64,000 nt of DNA from positions 564,172 to 628,171 of the forward strand of contig NZ_LMFO01000012.1 of assembly GCF_001426865.1 (NCBI RefSeq), written 5' to 3'. The notes beneath the pieces were generated by a model that was given only the letters and a program-made list of their open reading frames with translations, ran no database searches and had not been told where the DNA came from. Origin of the DNA: Paenibacillus sp. Root52. GTDB lineage: Bacteria; Bacillota; Bacilli; Paenibacillales; Paenibacillaceae. The position numbers and the translations under genes are program-made. Shown piece by piece: positions 9,037 to 17,471 of this stretch (positions are counted from its first letter, which is position 1; every line of letters begins with the position of its first letter).

Positions 9037-9076
9037 TAAAAGGACAGATCGCAAGACGGTCTGTTCTTTTATTTTG
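9037..9076 (+). terminator. Terminator of ypeB
   Basis: AAAAGGACAGA pairs with TCTGTTCTTTT around a short ATCGCAAGACGG centre; the T-rich tail runs to 9076. Confidence 0.85.
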
Positions 9077-9079
9077 TTA

Positions 9080-9107
9080 TTCACTATGATAAAGGTCATG
9101 GTATAAT
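9080..9107 (+). promoter_or_regulatory. Possible promoter of ypfA
   Basis: A perfect -10 TATAAT (9102-9107) lies 47 bases before the ypfA start. The -35 TTCACT (9080-9085, 16-base spacer) is weak. Confidence 0.4.
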
Positions 9108-9154
9108 GGTCCTTGTACATATGAAGACAATACATAAAGTGACGGTGAGCAATC

Positions 9155-9808
9155 GTGTATCCCAAAATAAACGAAATCTTATTCATTCAAATAGCCTCAG
9201 CAGATGAAAAAGAAGCGATCAAAGAATACAAATCCCGTATTGCTGATGTGGAAGATGACAGTTTTCTGATTGAAGTTCCGATGCAGCAAGGAAGCAGCAG
9301 ACTGAAAAGACTCTTTTTTGGTGAGGAATTATCGATTTATTATATTACTGAAGATGGCGTCCGGCATTATTTTAATACGTATGTTACTGGTTTTGAAGAA
9401 GATATCGTTCGACTTGTTCGTATTCGCAAACCGTTACCAGATGAAATTTCCAAAATTCAGCGCCGAAGCTTCTTACGTGTTCACGCAAATCTTGAATTAG
9501 CTATTCAAATTGAGGATCTGACGAGAGCAGTAGCTCTGACTGAGGATATTGGTGGTGGGGGTTTATCTATCTACGGGGAACCTAATTTCTCGCTGGTTGA
9601 AGGACAAAAGTTGAATTGTTGGTTACTCGTTCCTTATCGCAACTCTGCAATCGAACATGTCGCTTTTGAGGCAGAGGTTGTGCGAATCAAAGAATTAGAG
9701 ACAGGCAGACAGCTCTGTATGCTGAAGTTTGTGCAAATCACGGATTCTGAGCGGCAGAAAATCATTAAATTTTGTTTCGAGCGCCAACTCGATTATCGCA
9801 CCAAATAA
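9155..9808 (+). CDS. ypfA: PilZ-domain c-di-GMP receptor, YpfA/MotI (flagellar brake) family
   Basis: The 217-aa protein has the YcgR-like N-terminal domain (1-~95) and a C-terminal PilZ domain. The c-di-GMP-binding arginines are in QRRSFLR (R104 and R108 in RxxxR). The second PilZ motif, normally D/N-x-S-x-x-G, reads DIGGGG (131-136), with Gly in place of Ser. In B. subtilis the homologue (YpfA/MotI) binds c-di-GMP and stops the flagellar motor through MotA. GTG start with GGTGAG upstream. Its position between ypeB and ypfB/cmk matches B. subtilis. Confidence 0.88.
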   Translation: MYPKINEILFIQIASADEKEAIKEYKSRIADVEDDSFLIEVPMQQGSSRLKRLFFGEELSIYYITEDGVRHYFNTYVTGFEEDIVRLVRIRKPLPDEISKIQRRSFLRVHANLELAIQIEDLTRAVALTEDIGGGGLSIYGEPNFSLVEGQKLNCWLLVPYRNSAIEHVAFEAEVVRIKELETGRQLCMLKFVQITDSERQKIIKFCFERQLDYRTK

Positions 9809-9874
9809 TAGTTGTAATGTTGGATAAATACGGATTGCGGTGGGTAACGTAATGGAAAAACAAAGGAGCGCGTT

Positions 9875-10099
9875 ATGGATAACCACCGGAATTCTCTTCG
9901 ATACGAACGCCTCTATTATGTGTGGTCTCATCGTATGGAAAAACGATTTCTCAAACTGATTGCGGTTCTTTGTTTGCTGCTAATCTTATATCAATTGCTT
10001 CTGCAAATTCCGTATTTGAGAAATAAAATGACGATAATCGATCACATGGAAGGAACGCCGATTCAGAACCAAATCTCGACATGGCAACAAAATTATTGA
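9875..10099 (+). CDS. ypfB: Small membrane protein, YpfB-like (DUF5359)
   Basis: A 74-aa protein with a basic N-terminus (RYERLYYVWSHRMEKR), one transmembrane helix (about 24-42, LKLIAVLCLLLILYQLLL) and a short external tail. Size, topology and location between ypfA and cmk match B. subtilis YpfB, of unknown function. AAAGGAG lies nine bases before the ATG. Assignment rests on synteny and topology. Confidence 0.75.
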   Translation: MDNHRNSLRYERLYYVWSHRMEKRFLKLIAVLCLLLILYQLLLQIPYLRNKMTIIDHMEGTPIQNQISTWQQNY

Positions 10100-10110
10100 T
10101 TTGCCTGTTT

Positions 10111-10139
10111 TTGCATCCCTCTTTATAGTGTGGTATAAT
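10111..10139 (+). promoter_or_regulatory. Sigma-A promoter of the cmk operon
   Basis: TTGCAT (10111-10116), 17-base spacer, TATAAT (10134-10139). The transcript would start about 10146, immediately before a small hairpin with a T-tract. Confidence 0.7.
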
Positions 10140-10148
10140 TTTCACGAT

Positions 10149-10169
10149 GCAGGCAATGCCTGTTTTTTT
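10149..10169 (+). terminator. Short hairpin with T-tract in cmk 5' leader
   Basis: CAGGC-AAT-GCCTG followed by seven Ts. It may end ypfB transcription, but it lies just downstream of the promoter at 10111-10139, so it is also the first structure in the cmk mRNA. Confidence 0.5.
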
Positions 10170-10202
10170 ATTGAGGCTTAACGTTTGAGGAGGAATGCCC
10201 CG

Positions 10203-10907
10203 TTGGCAAGCCAGAACACATCAGAGAACGGGAAAATGAACGTCGCAATTGACGGTCCTGCCGGTGCCGGGAAAAGCACGGTGGCTCGATTAGTTGCAGA
10301 GGCGCTCGCGTACATTTACGTTGACACTGGCGCGATGTACCGTGCGGTAACTCTTCACATGATTCGGAATGAAATAAAGCCGGAGCATGTCACAGAGGTG
10401 CTTCAGGAAGCCCAGAAGCTGGTCATTGAATTACAACCGGATCCCGACGGACAGAAAGTGTTCTGTAATGGGGAAGATGTAACCTCGGAAATCCGCTCCC
10501 GTGAAGTAACGGGAATCGTGTCACGATATGCGCAAATCGAGGGGCTGCGTACACAATTAGTGGATACTCAGCGGCAAATGGCTTTGCGCAAGGGCGTCGT
10601 TATGGATGGACGCGATATCGGAACGACAGTACTGCCCGATGCGGAAGTGAAAATCTTCATGACTGCCAGTGTGGAAGAGCGTGCACTTCGCCGCTTCAAA
10701 GAACTGGATCCCTCTGAAGGACTGACGTTGGAGCAACTAGAGCGAGACATTGCCACCCGTGACAAATTGGATGAAGAGAGGGAGATTTCCCCACTTCGGT
10801 GTGCAGAGGACGCCACTGTTCTTGACACAACTGAGATGAGCATCCATGAAGTGGTTGACAAAATCGTATCTTATTGCACAATGGTCAGAGGAGAGATCGG
10901 TCTATGA
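10203..10907 (+). CDS. cmk: Cytidylate kinase
   Basis: Cmk phosphorylates CMP and dCMP with ATP, supplying CTP and dCTP precursors. The 234-aa protein has the P-loop GPAGAGKST (18-26), the substrate-binding DTGAMYRA, and the DGRDIGTTVLPDA and ATRDKLDEER lid motifs. The TTG at 10203 is chosen because GAGGAGG ends nine bases upstream; a longer frame begins inside that ribosome binding site. It overlaps plsC by 4 bp. Order ypfB-cmk-plsC-ypfD-der is conserved with Bacillus apart from plsC. Confidence 0.95.
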   Translation: MASQNTSENGKMNVAIDGPAGAGKSTVARLVAEALAYIYVDTGAMYRAVTLHMIRNEIKPEHVTEVLQEAQKLVIELQPDPDGQKVFCNGEDVTSEIRSREVTGIVSRYAQIEGLRTQLVDTQRQMALRKGVVMDGRDIGTTVLPDAEVKIFMTASVEERALRRFKELDPSEGLTLEQLERDIATRDKLDEEREISPLRCAEDATVLDTTEMSIHEVVDKIVSYCTMVRGEIGL

Positions 10908-11491
10908 TTTACACATTTTGCAGCACTTTACTGCGGATCATCTACACCATTCTTTTCCGTCTTGAAGCAGTTGGTCGGGAGAATATCCCGAATGAAGGCG
11001 GCGTACTTTTATGTTCTAATCATATCAGTAATTTTGATCCGCCAACGGTGGGAATTAAGATTCGTCGTCAGGTTCGTTTCATGGCCAAAAGCGAATTGTT
11101 TGATGTTCCCGTCTTCGGCCGTATTATCAAGGCTGTAGGAGCCTTTCCTGTTAAGCGGGGAGGCGTAAGCAAGGAATCCATCAAAACCTCACTCAATATT
11201 TTGCGTGGTGGTGAAGTGCTAGGGATTTTCCCTTCGGGAAGTCGCCACAATGATGGTGGAATTGGTAAAAAAGGTGCAGCGAGCTTTGCTCTTCGAAGTG
11301 GTGCTACTGTAATCCCTACTGCTATTATCGGCAACTACAAGCTTTTTCGTAAGATGAAAGTGGTGTATGGTGCACCTGTGAATTTGGACGAGTTCAAGGA
11401 AGACCCTTCGGGTGATGCACTCGAAAGAGCAACTGAGAAAATCATGTCCAAAATCAATGAAATGGTTAAAACAGGCGTACCGAGTAAATAA
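10904..11491 (+). CDS. plsC: 1-acyl-sn-glycerol-3-phosphate acyltransferase
   Basis: PlsC acylates lysophosphatidic acid to phosphatidic acid at the membrane. The 195-aa protein shows the catalytic HX4D motif NHISNFD (H40, D45), the VKRGG motif, and the third motif as FPSGSR, where most homologues have FPEGTR. The E-to-S change is unusual for this motif. The ATG at 10904 overlaps the cmk stop and has GAGGAG upstream; a longer start 10 codons earlier lacks one. With plsY (14.4 kb) and gpsA (15.0 kb), most of phosphatidic-acid synthesis is coded in this 5-kb region. Confidence 0.9.
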   Translation: MIYTFCSTLLRIIYTILFRLEAVGRENIPNEGGVLLCSNHISNFDPPTVGIKIRRQVRFMAKSELFDVPVFGRIIKAVGAFPVKRGGVSKESIKTSLNILRGGEVLGIFPSGSRHNDGGIGKKGAASFALRSGATVIPTAIIGNYKLFRKMKVVYGAPVNLDEFKEDPSGDALERATEKIMSKINEMVKTGVPSK

Positions 11492-11633
11492 GGTTATGAC
11501 CTGAATTGCTGGGTGTATGTTTCCATTTTACCTGTGGGAAGCTATAGAAGCATCTAGTACTGAAAGTGTTTTGAACTCTGCTATAGGCAGGTTTGAATAT
11601 AATGGGGTTTTTGAATTGAGGAGGGTATTTGAC

Positions 11634-12848
11634 ATGTCGGAAGAAATTAAAAATCAAGAAGCAACCCAAGATGAGTTGGATCAATTCGTTTCCTTGAAAA
11701 AGGGAGATACCGTAAAAGGAACCATCGTCAAATTGGAAGATAACCAAGCTTATGTAAGCATTGGATATAAATATGACGGTGTTATTCCAATTCGTGAATT
11801 GTCCTCTTTGCATGTAGACAGCGCGTCTGATGCAGTTGAAGTTGGGCAAGAAGTTGAGGCAAAAGTCCTCACTATTGACGACGAGAAAGAAAAACTCGTT
11901 CTGTCTAAGCGTGCAATCGACAGCGAAAACGCTTGGGATCAATTGCAAAAGCATTTTGAAGACCAAGACGTATTCGAAGTTGTTGTAGCTGATGTAGTTA
12001 AAGGCGGTTTGGTTGCAGACGTGGGCGTGCGTGGATTCATTCCAGCATCCATGGTTGAGCGCCATTTCGTTGAAGACTTCAGCGACTACAAAGGCCGCAC
12101 ACTGCGTGTTAAAGTGAAAGAGATCGACCGTGAGAACAATAAAGTGATCCTTTCCCAAAAAGACGTATTGGAGCAAGAATTCGAAGCAAACAAAGTCGAA
12201 GTTATGGCTGGTTTGCAAGAAGGTCAAGTTATCGAAGGTACAGTTCAACGCTTGACACAATTCGGTGCATTTGTTGATGTAGGCGGAGTTGATGGCTTGG
12301 TTCACGTATCCGAGCTTGCTTGGACTCACGTTGAAAAACCATCTGACATTCTGTCCGAAGGTGACAAAGTTAACGTGAAAGTGCTCAAAGTTGATCCTGA
12401 AAAAGGTAAAATCAGCCTGAGCATGAAAGCTGTTCAACCAGGTCCTTGGGAAACAGCTGGCGACAAATTCAATGCTAGCGATATCGTAACAGGTGTTGTA
12501 AAACGTCTGGTTGACTTCGGTGCATTCGTTGAAATCGCTCCTGGCGTTGAGGGACTTGTGCACATCTCACAAATCTCCCACAAACACATCGGCACTCCAC
12601 ATGAAGTGTTGAAAGAAGGTCAAGAAGTTCAAGTTAAAATCTTGGACATGAACCCTTCTGAACAACGTGTAAGCTTGAGCATCAAAGAAACAGAAGAAGC
12701 TCCAGCCCAAGCACCTAAAACAGAAAGACCTGCTAGAAACAATGCTCCACGTGAAGAAATCAACAACCCTAACGTTTCCTTGAGCAATCAAGGTATGAGC
12801 ACTACGCTAGGCGAACTGTTTGGAGACAAACTCAGCAAATTCAAATAA
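11634..12848 (+). CDS. ypfD: 30S ribosomal protein S1 homologue (four S1 domains)
   Basis: The 404-aa protein has four S1/OB-fold RNA-binding repeats, at about 17-87, 104-171, 189-258 and 275-344, each with the GxV(x)D/G-FGAFVD-type core. An acidic/low-complexity tail follows (about 350-404). Firmicute S1 homologues associate with ribosomes and are shorter than the six-domain E. coli S1. The ATG at 11634 is preceded by GAGGAGG; an open extension to 11517 has no such site. Codon usage here is the most biased of the window (for example GAA, AAA, GTT), as expected for abundant protein. Followed by a terminator. Confidence 0.92.
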   Translation: MSEEIKNQEATQDELDQFVSLKKGDTVKGTIVKLEDNQAYVSIGYKYDGVIPIRELSSLHVDSASDAVEVGQEVEAKVLTIDDEKEKLVLSKRAIDSENAWDQLQKHFEDQDVFEVVVADVVKGGLVADVGVRGFIPASMVERHFVEDFSDYKGRTLRVKVKEIDRENNKVILSQKDVLEQEFEANKVEVMAGLQEGQVIEGTVQRLTQFGAFVDVGGVDGLVHVSELAWTHVEKPSDILSEGDKVNVKVLKVDPEKGKISLSMKAVQPGPWETAGDKFNASDIVTGVVKRLVDFGAFVEIAPGVEGLVHISQISHKHIGTPHEVLKEGQEVQVKILDMNPSEQRVSLSIKETEEAPAQAPKTERPARNNAPREEINNPNVSLSNQGMSTTLGELFGDKLSKFK

Positions 12849-12907
12849 GTTATCTGTGCATGGTTCTTAGTTATATACTGCATATTTTGCTGAACAATAA
12901 AAGCAAG

Positions 12908-12946
12908 ATCGGCGAGCCCCAGGCGGGTTCGCCGATTGTTGTTATT
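12908..12946 (+). terminator. Terminator of ypfD
   Basis: ATCGGCGAGCCC pairs with GGGTTCGCCGAT around a CAGGC loop; the tail is T-rich (TGTTGTTATT). Confidence 0.85.
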
Positions 12947-13034
12947 ACGAGGATAACGGTACGAAAGGTTAGCCAAGACAAGTGTTTTTTGCTATGATGA
13001 GTATCGTAAAGTATGGACAGGAGGAGTGGAATGT

Positions 13035-14357
13035 ATGGCAAGACCCGTTGTGGCAATTGTCGGACGACCGAACGTGGGTAAATCCACTATATTTAATCGG
13101 ATTATCGGCGACAGGCTGGCCATTGTGGAAGACAAGCCGGGCATTACCCGAGATCGGATTTATGGAATCGGTGAATGGAACGGCAAAGCATTCAGTATTA
13201 TCGATACAGGTGGTATCGAGATTGACGGCGAGGACGTCATTATGAAATCCATCCGTATGCAGGCAGAACTTGCGATTGAAGAAGCGGATGTTATTGTATT
13301 TATGTGTGATGCCAAAGCGGGTATTACGCAATCGGATGAAGAAGTTGCAGAGATGCTGTACCGTTCAGGTAAGCCTATCGTTGTAGCCGTTAACAAAGTG
13401 GATAATATCGGGCGCAGCGAACTGATTTATGAGTTCTATGGTTTCGGGTTCGGTGATCCAATTGGGGTCTCAGGTAGCCATGGTACAGGTGTAGGCGATC
13501 TTCTCGATGCAATCGTAGAGAAGTTACCAGAACTTGAAGAAGAGACTTATGATGATGATGTTATTCGTGTAGCACTGATCGGCCGTCCGAATGTAGGTAA
13601 ATCCTCACTTGTGAATGCGATCCTGGGCGAAGAGCGGGTTATTGTTAGTGATGTTGCGGGAACTACGCGTGATGCCATTGATACCCCGTTTGAAAAGGAT
13701 GGTCAGCGTTATGTATTAATCGATACAGCAGGTATGCGCAAACGTGGTAAGGTGTACGAAACGACTGAGAAGTATAGCGTTATGCGTGCGATGCGTGCTA
13801 TTGAACGTGCCGATGTTGTTTTGATTGTCATTAATGGTGAAGAAGGCATTATTGAACAAGACAAACATATTGCAGGTTATGCATTTGAAGCAGGCAAAGC
13901 TTCACTGTTTGTAGTGAACAAATGGGATGTTGTGGACAAAACAGATAAGACCATGAATGAATTTGAGAAAAAAATTCGGGATCACTTCTTGTTTATGACG
14001 TATGCTCCCGTGGTCTTTTTGTCAGCCAAAACAAAACAACGCTTACAAAAATTGCTACCGGTTGTTCAACATGTGGCTCAGCAACATGCACTACGTATTC
14101 AGACGCATCTGCTTAATGATGTCGTATCTGATGCTGTTGCGATCAATCCACCACCAACGGATAAAGGTCGCAGAATGAGAATTAACTATGTAACACAGGT
14201 AGCAGTTAAACCACCAACAATGGTTATTTTCGTAAACGACCCAGAGTTGATGCACTTCTCATATGAACGGTACCTGGAGAATAAAATCCGTGGTGCGTTC
14301 GACTTTGAAGGTACGCCAATTCGTATATTTACTCGGAAGAAGTCCGACGAAAGTTAG
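13035..14357 (+). CDS. der: Ribosome biogenesis GTPase Der (EngA)
   Basis: Der is an essential GTPase for 50S assembly with two tandem G domains. Both are present in the 440-aa product: first P-loop GRPNVGKST (10-18) with DTGGIE and NKVD, second P-loop GRPNVGKSS (about 184) with DTAGMRKRG and NKWD. A KH-like C-terminal domain follows (about 355-440). The ATG at 13035 lies ten bases after AGGAGG; a GTG nine bases earlier abuts the ribosome binding site and is unlikely. plsY follows after 11 bases. Confidence 0.96.
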   Translation: MARPVVAIVGRPNVGKSTIFNRIIGDRLAIVEDKPGITRDRIYGIGEWNGKAFSIIDTGGIEIDGEDVIMKSIRMQAELAIEEADVIVFMCDAKAGITQSDEEVAEMLYRSGKPIVVAVNKVDNIGRSELIYEFYGFGFGDPIGVSGSHGTGVGDLLDAIVEKLPELEEETYDDDVIRVALIGRPNVGKSSLVNAILGEERVIVSDVAGTTRDAIDTPFEKDGQRYVLIDTAGMRKRGKVYETTEKYSVMRAMRAIERADVVLIVINGEEGIIEQDKHIAGYAFEAGKASLFVVNKWDVVDKTDKTMNEFEKKIRDHFLFMTYAPVVFLSAKTKQRLQKLLPVVQHVAQQHALRIQTHLLNDVVSDAVAINPPPTDKGRRMRINYVTQVAVKPPTMVIFVNDPELMHFSYERYLENKIRGAFDFEGTPIRIFTRKKSDES

Positions 14358-14368
14358 GGGAGAAGTTT

Positions 14369-14992
14369 GTGATTTTACAAATCGCAGCGATTGTACTGAG
14401 TTATCTACTCGGTTCAATCAGCTTTAGTGTCCTCCTTGCCAAGGCGATTCGGGGGATCGATATCCGTCAACACGGCAGCGGTAACGCAGGAGCTACGAAT
14501 ACATTGCGTATTCTGGGGAAAGGGCCAGCTATCCTGGTTCTGCTCCTTGACGTGCTCAAAGGGATCGCTGCGGTATGGATCGGAGTTTGGCTTAGCGGCG
14601 GTTCGGAATGGATTCCAGCGATCTGTGGTATAGCAGCTATTGCAGGGCATAACTGGCCACTATACTTCCGTTTCCGCGGGGGAAAAGGAATTGCAACGGC
14701 GATTGGTGTACTTGCCACACTCTCTCTTGTTCCTGCATTGTGCGCCGGAGTTTTCGCAATCCTGTCCATCGTATTGACACGGTATGTTTCATTGGGATCA
14801 CTGATCTTTGTTGCATTGACACCTATCTTTATTCTTGTTTTACCCGGATATTCAATGACCATCTTCTGGGGAAGTCTGATTATTTGTCTGTTTGCATTCT
14901 GGAGACATCGTACCAATATTGCGAAGCTCGCCAAAGGACAGGAAAATAAATTGGGATCGAAAAACCCTGGAGGGGGAAAACGCGTTGTCTAA
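14369..14992 (+). CDS. plsY: Glycerol-3-phosphate acyltransferase PlsY
   Basis: PlsY transfers the acyl group of acyl-phosphate to glycerol 3-phosphate, the first step of phospholipid synthesis. The 207-aa membrane protein has the signatures LLGSISF, DIRQHGSGNAGATNT, GHNWPLYFRFRGGKG(I)AT and a C-terminal RHRTNIAKLAKGQENK segment. GTG start with AGGGGAG seven bases upstream. Its 3' end overlaps the gpsA start by 8 bp, so translation is coupled to the gene that makes its substrate. Confidence 0.95.
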   Translation: MILQIAAIVLSYLLGSISFSVLLAKAIRGIDIRQHGSGNAGATNTLRILGKGPAILVLLLDVLKGIAAVWIGVWLSGGSEWIPAICGIAAIAGHNWPLYFRFRGGKGIATAIGVLATLSLVPALCAGVFAILSIVLTRYVSLGSLIFVALTPIFILVLPGYSMTIFWGSLIICLFAFWRHRTNIAKLAKGQENKLGSKNPGGGKRVV

Positions 14993-16025
14993 AAAAGTTG
15001 CTGTACTGGTTGCGGGCAGTTGGGGAACTGCTCTTGCCAGTGTGCTCGCTGCGAATCAGTTGAATGTAATGATGTGGACACGTGGGGAAGAACAAGCTGC
15101 GGAAATTAATGAGCAGCATACGAATGCTCGCTTTCTCCCTGGTGCAGAACTATCTCCGCTGATTCAGTCAACGACGGATATGGGTGCTGCGGTTGAAGGG
15201 GCATCAGCAATCGTCATTGTAGCGCCTTCTTCAGCAATGAGAGCGGTGGCACAACAACTTAAGGCTCACTACAAGCCGGAAATGCTCGTTATTCACGCAA
15301 CCAAAGGGTTTGAGACGGAGAGTCTGAAACGGATGTCAACCGTTATCTCCGAAGAGCTTGAATGTGAAGAAGGACAAGTCGTTGTCCTCTCAGGTCCGAG
15401 TCATGCGGAAGAAGTGGTGAAGCGTTGCCCAACAACAGTAGTTGTCGCATCACTGGACAAGACTGCTGCTGAGTCAGCCCAAGGATTGTTTATGAATTCC
15501 TATTTCCGGGTGTATACGAACCGAGATATGCTTGGTGTTGAATTGGCAGGAGCCTTCAAAAATATCATTGCACTAGGTGCGGGAATGTCCGATGGACTTC
15601 AGTTTGGTGATAATGCCAAAGCGGCGTTATTAACACGTGGTCTTGCTGAAATTACACGCATTGGTGTGGAGATGGGTGCGAATCCACTGACGTTCTCTGG
15701 TTTGGCAGGGATCGGCGATCTGGTAGTTACAGCTACCAGTCAACACAGTCGAAACTGGAGAGCAGGCTCTATGCTGGGTCAAGGTAAGAAATTAGACGAT
15801 GTTTTGAACTCAATGGGCATGGTGGTTGAGGGAATTCGTACTACACAGGCTGCTTATTTTATTTCACAAAAATATAATGTGCAAATGCCAATTGCTGATC
15901 AATTGTATCATGTTCTTTTTCAGGAGAGACTGCCACGAGATGCGGTTGAGGCTCTGATGGGCCGAGATCCCAAAACGGAGATGGAAGTCATGAAACTTGA
16001 AACTTGGGAGCAATGGCACTCCTAA
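14985..16025 (+). CDS. gpsA: NAD(P)-dependent glycerol-3-phosphate dehydrogenase
   Basis: GpsA reduces dihydroxyacetone phosphate to glycerol 3-phosphate for lipid synthesis. The TTG at 14985 is chosen: GGAGGGGG ends eight bases upstream and the product then begins MSKKVAVL, as in homologues (346 aa). The dinucleotide-binding loop reads VAGSWG, where the family normally has GAGSWG: the first Gly of GxGxxG is Val (codon GTT). The rest is typical, with GPSHAEEV, the catalytic lysine in ELAGAFKNIIALGAG, and GDLVVTATS. Probably functional, but the loop change is worth checking. Confidence 0.94.
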   Translation: MSKKVAVLVAGSWGTALASVLAANQLNVMMWTRGEEQAAEINEQHTNARFLPGAELSPLIQSTTDMGAAVEGASAIVIVAPSSAMRAVAQQLKAHYKPEMLVIHATKGFETESLKRMSTVISEELECEEGQVVVLSGPSHAEEVVKRCPTTVVVASLDKTAAESAQGLFMNSYFRVYTNRDMLGVELAGAFKNIIALGAGMSDGLQFGDNAKAALLTRGLAEITRIGVEMGANPLTFSGLAGIGDLVVTATSQHSRNWRAGSMLGQGKKLDDVLNSMGMVVEGIRTTQAAYFISQKYNVQMPIADQLYHVLFQERLPRDAVEALMGRDPKTEMEVMKLETWEQWHS

Positions 16026-16061
16026 TCGGTGTGTCTTGTTGAACGGATCTTGAAGCTTATT

Positions 16062-16090
16062 CACCTTTTCTGCGGTGCACTCATACTATA
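16062..16090 (+). promoter_or_regulatory. Sigma-K-type promoter of spoVIF
   Basis: CACC (16062-16065), a 16-base spacer, then CATACTATA (16082-16090). This fits the sigma-K pattern (AC at -35, CATAnnnTA at -10). It is 31 bases ahead of the spoVIF start. The B. subtilis homologue is a late mother-cell gene, which agrees. Confidence 0.6.
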
Positions 16091-16121
16091 CACATGAGTA
16101 TTACCGGAGGAGGGGAGACGA

Positions 16122-16397
16122 ATGGGTAACAATATTTCTAAGGATGCACTGAAAGCGATCAACAAAAAAACAGGCAAAACGATTACGGAAGGTGCTGTCA
16201 AGAAGTTGGCCAGCACAGTGAAACCATCCACAATGCAGAACGAAGCTCAGTTGCGCCAATTGATTAAGCAGGTATCCGCTATGGCGAAAGTTCCGGTGTC
16301 GGAAGATACGGTTCAGGATATTGTAAGTGCGGTCAAGAAGAGCGGATTGAACCCGAACAGCATGGAATCGCTTATGAAAATGATGATGAAAAAATAA
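16122..16397 (+). CDS. spoVIF: Stage VI sporulation protein F
   Basis: The 91-aa, Lys- and Ser-rich helical protein matches the SpoVIF (YjcC) family: MGNNISKDALKAINKKTGK at the start and a C-terminal run MKMMMKK. In B. subtilis SpoVIF is a late sporulation protein needed for spore-coat assembly, working with GerE. ATG with GGAGGAGGGGAG just upstream. A sigma-K-like promoter precedes it and a terminator follows, so it is a single-gene unit set in the gpsA-yphE interval. Confidence 0.9.
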   Translation: MGNNISKDALKAINKKTGKTITEGAVKKLASTVKPSTMQNEAQLRQLIKQVSAMAKVPVSEDTVQDIVSAVKKSGLNPNSMESLMKMMMKK

Positions 16398-16441
16398 TAG
16401 ATCGTGCCTGCATAGGCAGTGGATGAATAAGATGAGAAAGT

Positions 16442-16480
16442 GAGCTGGCTTCTGCCAGCTTGCTTTTTGTCTTTTTTTTG
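16442..16480 (+). terminator. Terminator of spoVIF
   Basis: AGCTGGC-TTCT-GCCAGCT followed by TGCTTTTTGTCTTTTTTTT. Confidence 0.93.
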
Positions 16481-16569
16481 GAAAAAACCGTTGAATTTCG
16501 TGTTATAATAATTGCAATTGTCACGGTGTCAGTGATGAATTAACGGACTGAAGGGGAGACTGTTGGATT

Positions 16570-16749
16570 ATGAGCGCAATGGACAAGATGTGGCTGTCAT
16601 TGGTTGCGATTCTGATTATGGGTTTATCTGTATTCCTAATTACGTTTGCTCGTGCCAAAACGAAAGGTATTATACGCGGGGTATTGTCCCTTATTGCATT
16701 TCTGATTATGTTAATTGGCTTTTTCGGCGGAATTGCATCTCTAACCTGA
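16570..16749 (+). CDS. yphE: DUF2768 small membrane protein, YphE-like (59 aa)
   Basis: A 59-codon gene with ATG at 16570 and AAGGGGAG about 11 bases upstream. The product has two hydrophobic helices (about 8-27 and 36-56) joined by a basic loop (RAKTKGIIRG). Length, topology (MDKMWLSL start) and location after gpsA match the DUF2768/YphE family of B. subtilis. Function is unknown. Confidence 0.8.
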   Translation: MSAMDKMWLSLVAILIMGLSVFLITFARAKTKGIIRGVLSLIAFLIMLIGFFGGIASLT

Positions 16750-16836
16750 GCCTTTCCAGAGCCTGAGGGATAACATCCGAATAAGCACATCATAAGAACT
16801 GACACAATGAACACGGATGAAAGAAGGTGAGCCCGG

Positions 16837-17454
16837 ATGGAGCTGAATAAAACGGGGGAACGAACAGCGGATTATCCGGTATTACATGCTGCTCTGCTGG
16901 AAATCGCGAAGGTCTGGAGTAATGAACCATTCACATGGCTGCTCGGCGGGAGTTGTGGGCTGCTATTGCAAGAGGTAGAATTGCAACAGGCGCCAAGAGA
17001 CATTGATATTTATGCGGATATTGCTGCAGCCAAAATGTTACATAGAACTGCACCTGGAACAATTCTGGATGAACCACAGATCGATAAGACAGGTCCGTAC
17101 GCTTCCTTACTTAGCCATTACCAGGTGGGAGAGTGTGCGTTGGAACTGGTCGGTGGTTTTGAGATATGGGCAAGAAAGAGCTGGTATCGGGTAGAAATTG
17201 ATCGTTTACTCGCTGCACATGCGCCCTGTGTTCAGATGGGTGCATTCACAGTCAAACTAATGCCGCTAGCTCATGAATTGTTATTCAACGTATTGAGGGG
17301 ACGCGTGGATCGGTATGAAGCAATTGCGAAGCAGATTCGGAAGCAGCCACATGAACATCAATCCCTCATGCTTTTACTCAGTGAGCAAAATGTGTGGACA
17401 AGTCGCTTTCGATCCGAAGTTAGTGAACTTATCGGGTTTGATTGGCATGCGTAA
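16837..17454 (+). CDS. Nucleotidyltransferase-fold protein of unknown function
   Basis: The 205-aa protein carries, near residues 33-60, a WLLGGSCGLLL segment followed by APRDIDIYAD. The GG/GS and DxD pattern is that of the nucleotidyltransferase (MNT/LinB/AadA-like) fold, in which the two Asp bind metal. The remainder shows no named domain. ATG with AAGGTGAG upstream. It lies between yphE and a ferredoxin gene, only 17 bases before the latter, so they are probably co-transcribed. It may act on a small molecule, RNA or protein; I cannot say which. Confidence 0.65.
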   Translation: MELNKTGERTADYPVLHAALLEIAKVWSNEPFTWLLGGSCGLLLQEVELQQAPRDIDIYADIAAAKMLHRTAPGTILDEPQIDKTGPYASLLSHYQVGECALELVGGFEIWARKSWYRVEIDRLLAAHAPCVQMGAFTVKLMPLAHELLFNVLRGRVDRYEAIAKQIRKQPHEHQSLMLLLSEQNVWTSRFRSEVSELIGFDWHA

Positions 17455-17471
17455 TAGAAAGGAGGGAGCAC

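Noticed and set aside
11466..12563. 365-codon open frame on the minus strand across ypfD
   Set aside because: It is antisense to the S1 homologue, Cys/Phe/Asn-rich, without a ribosome site. It arises from the strong codon bias of ypfD on the other strand.
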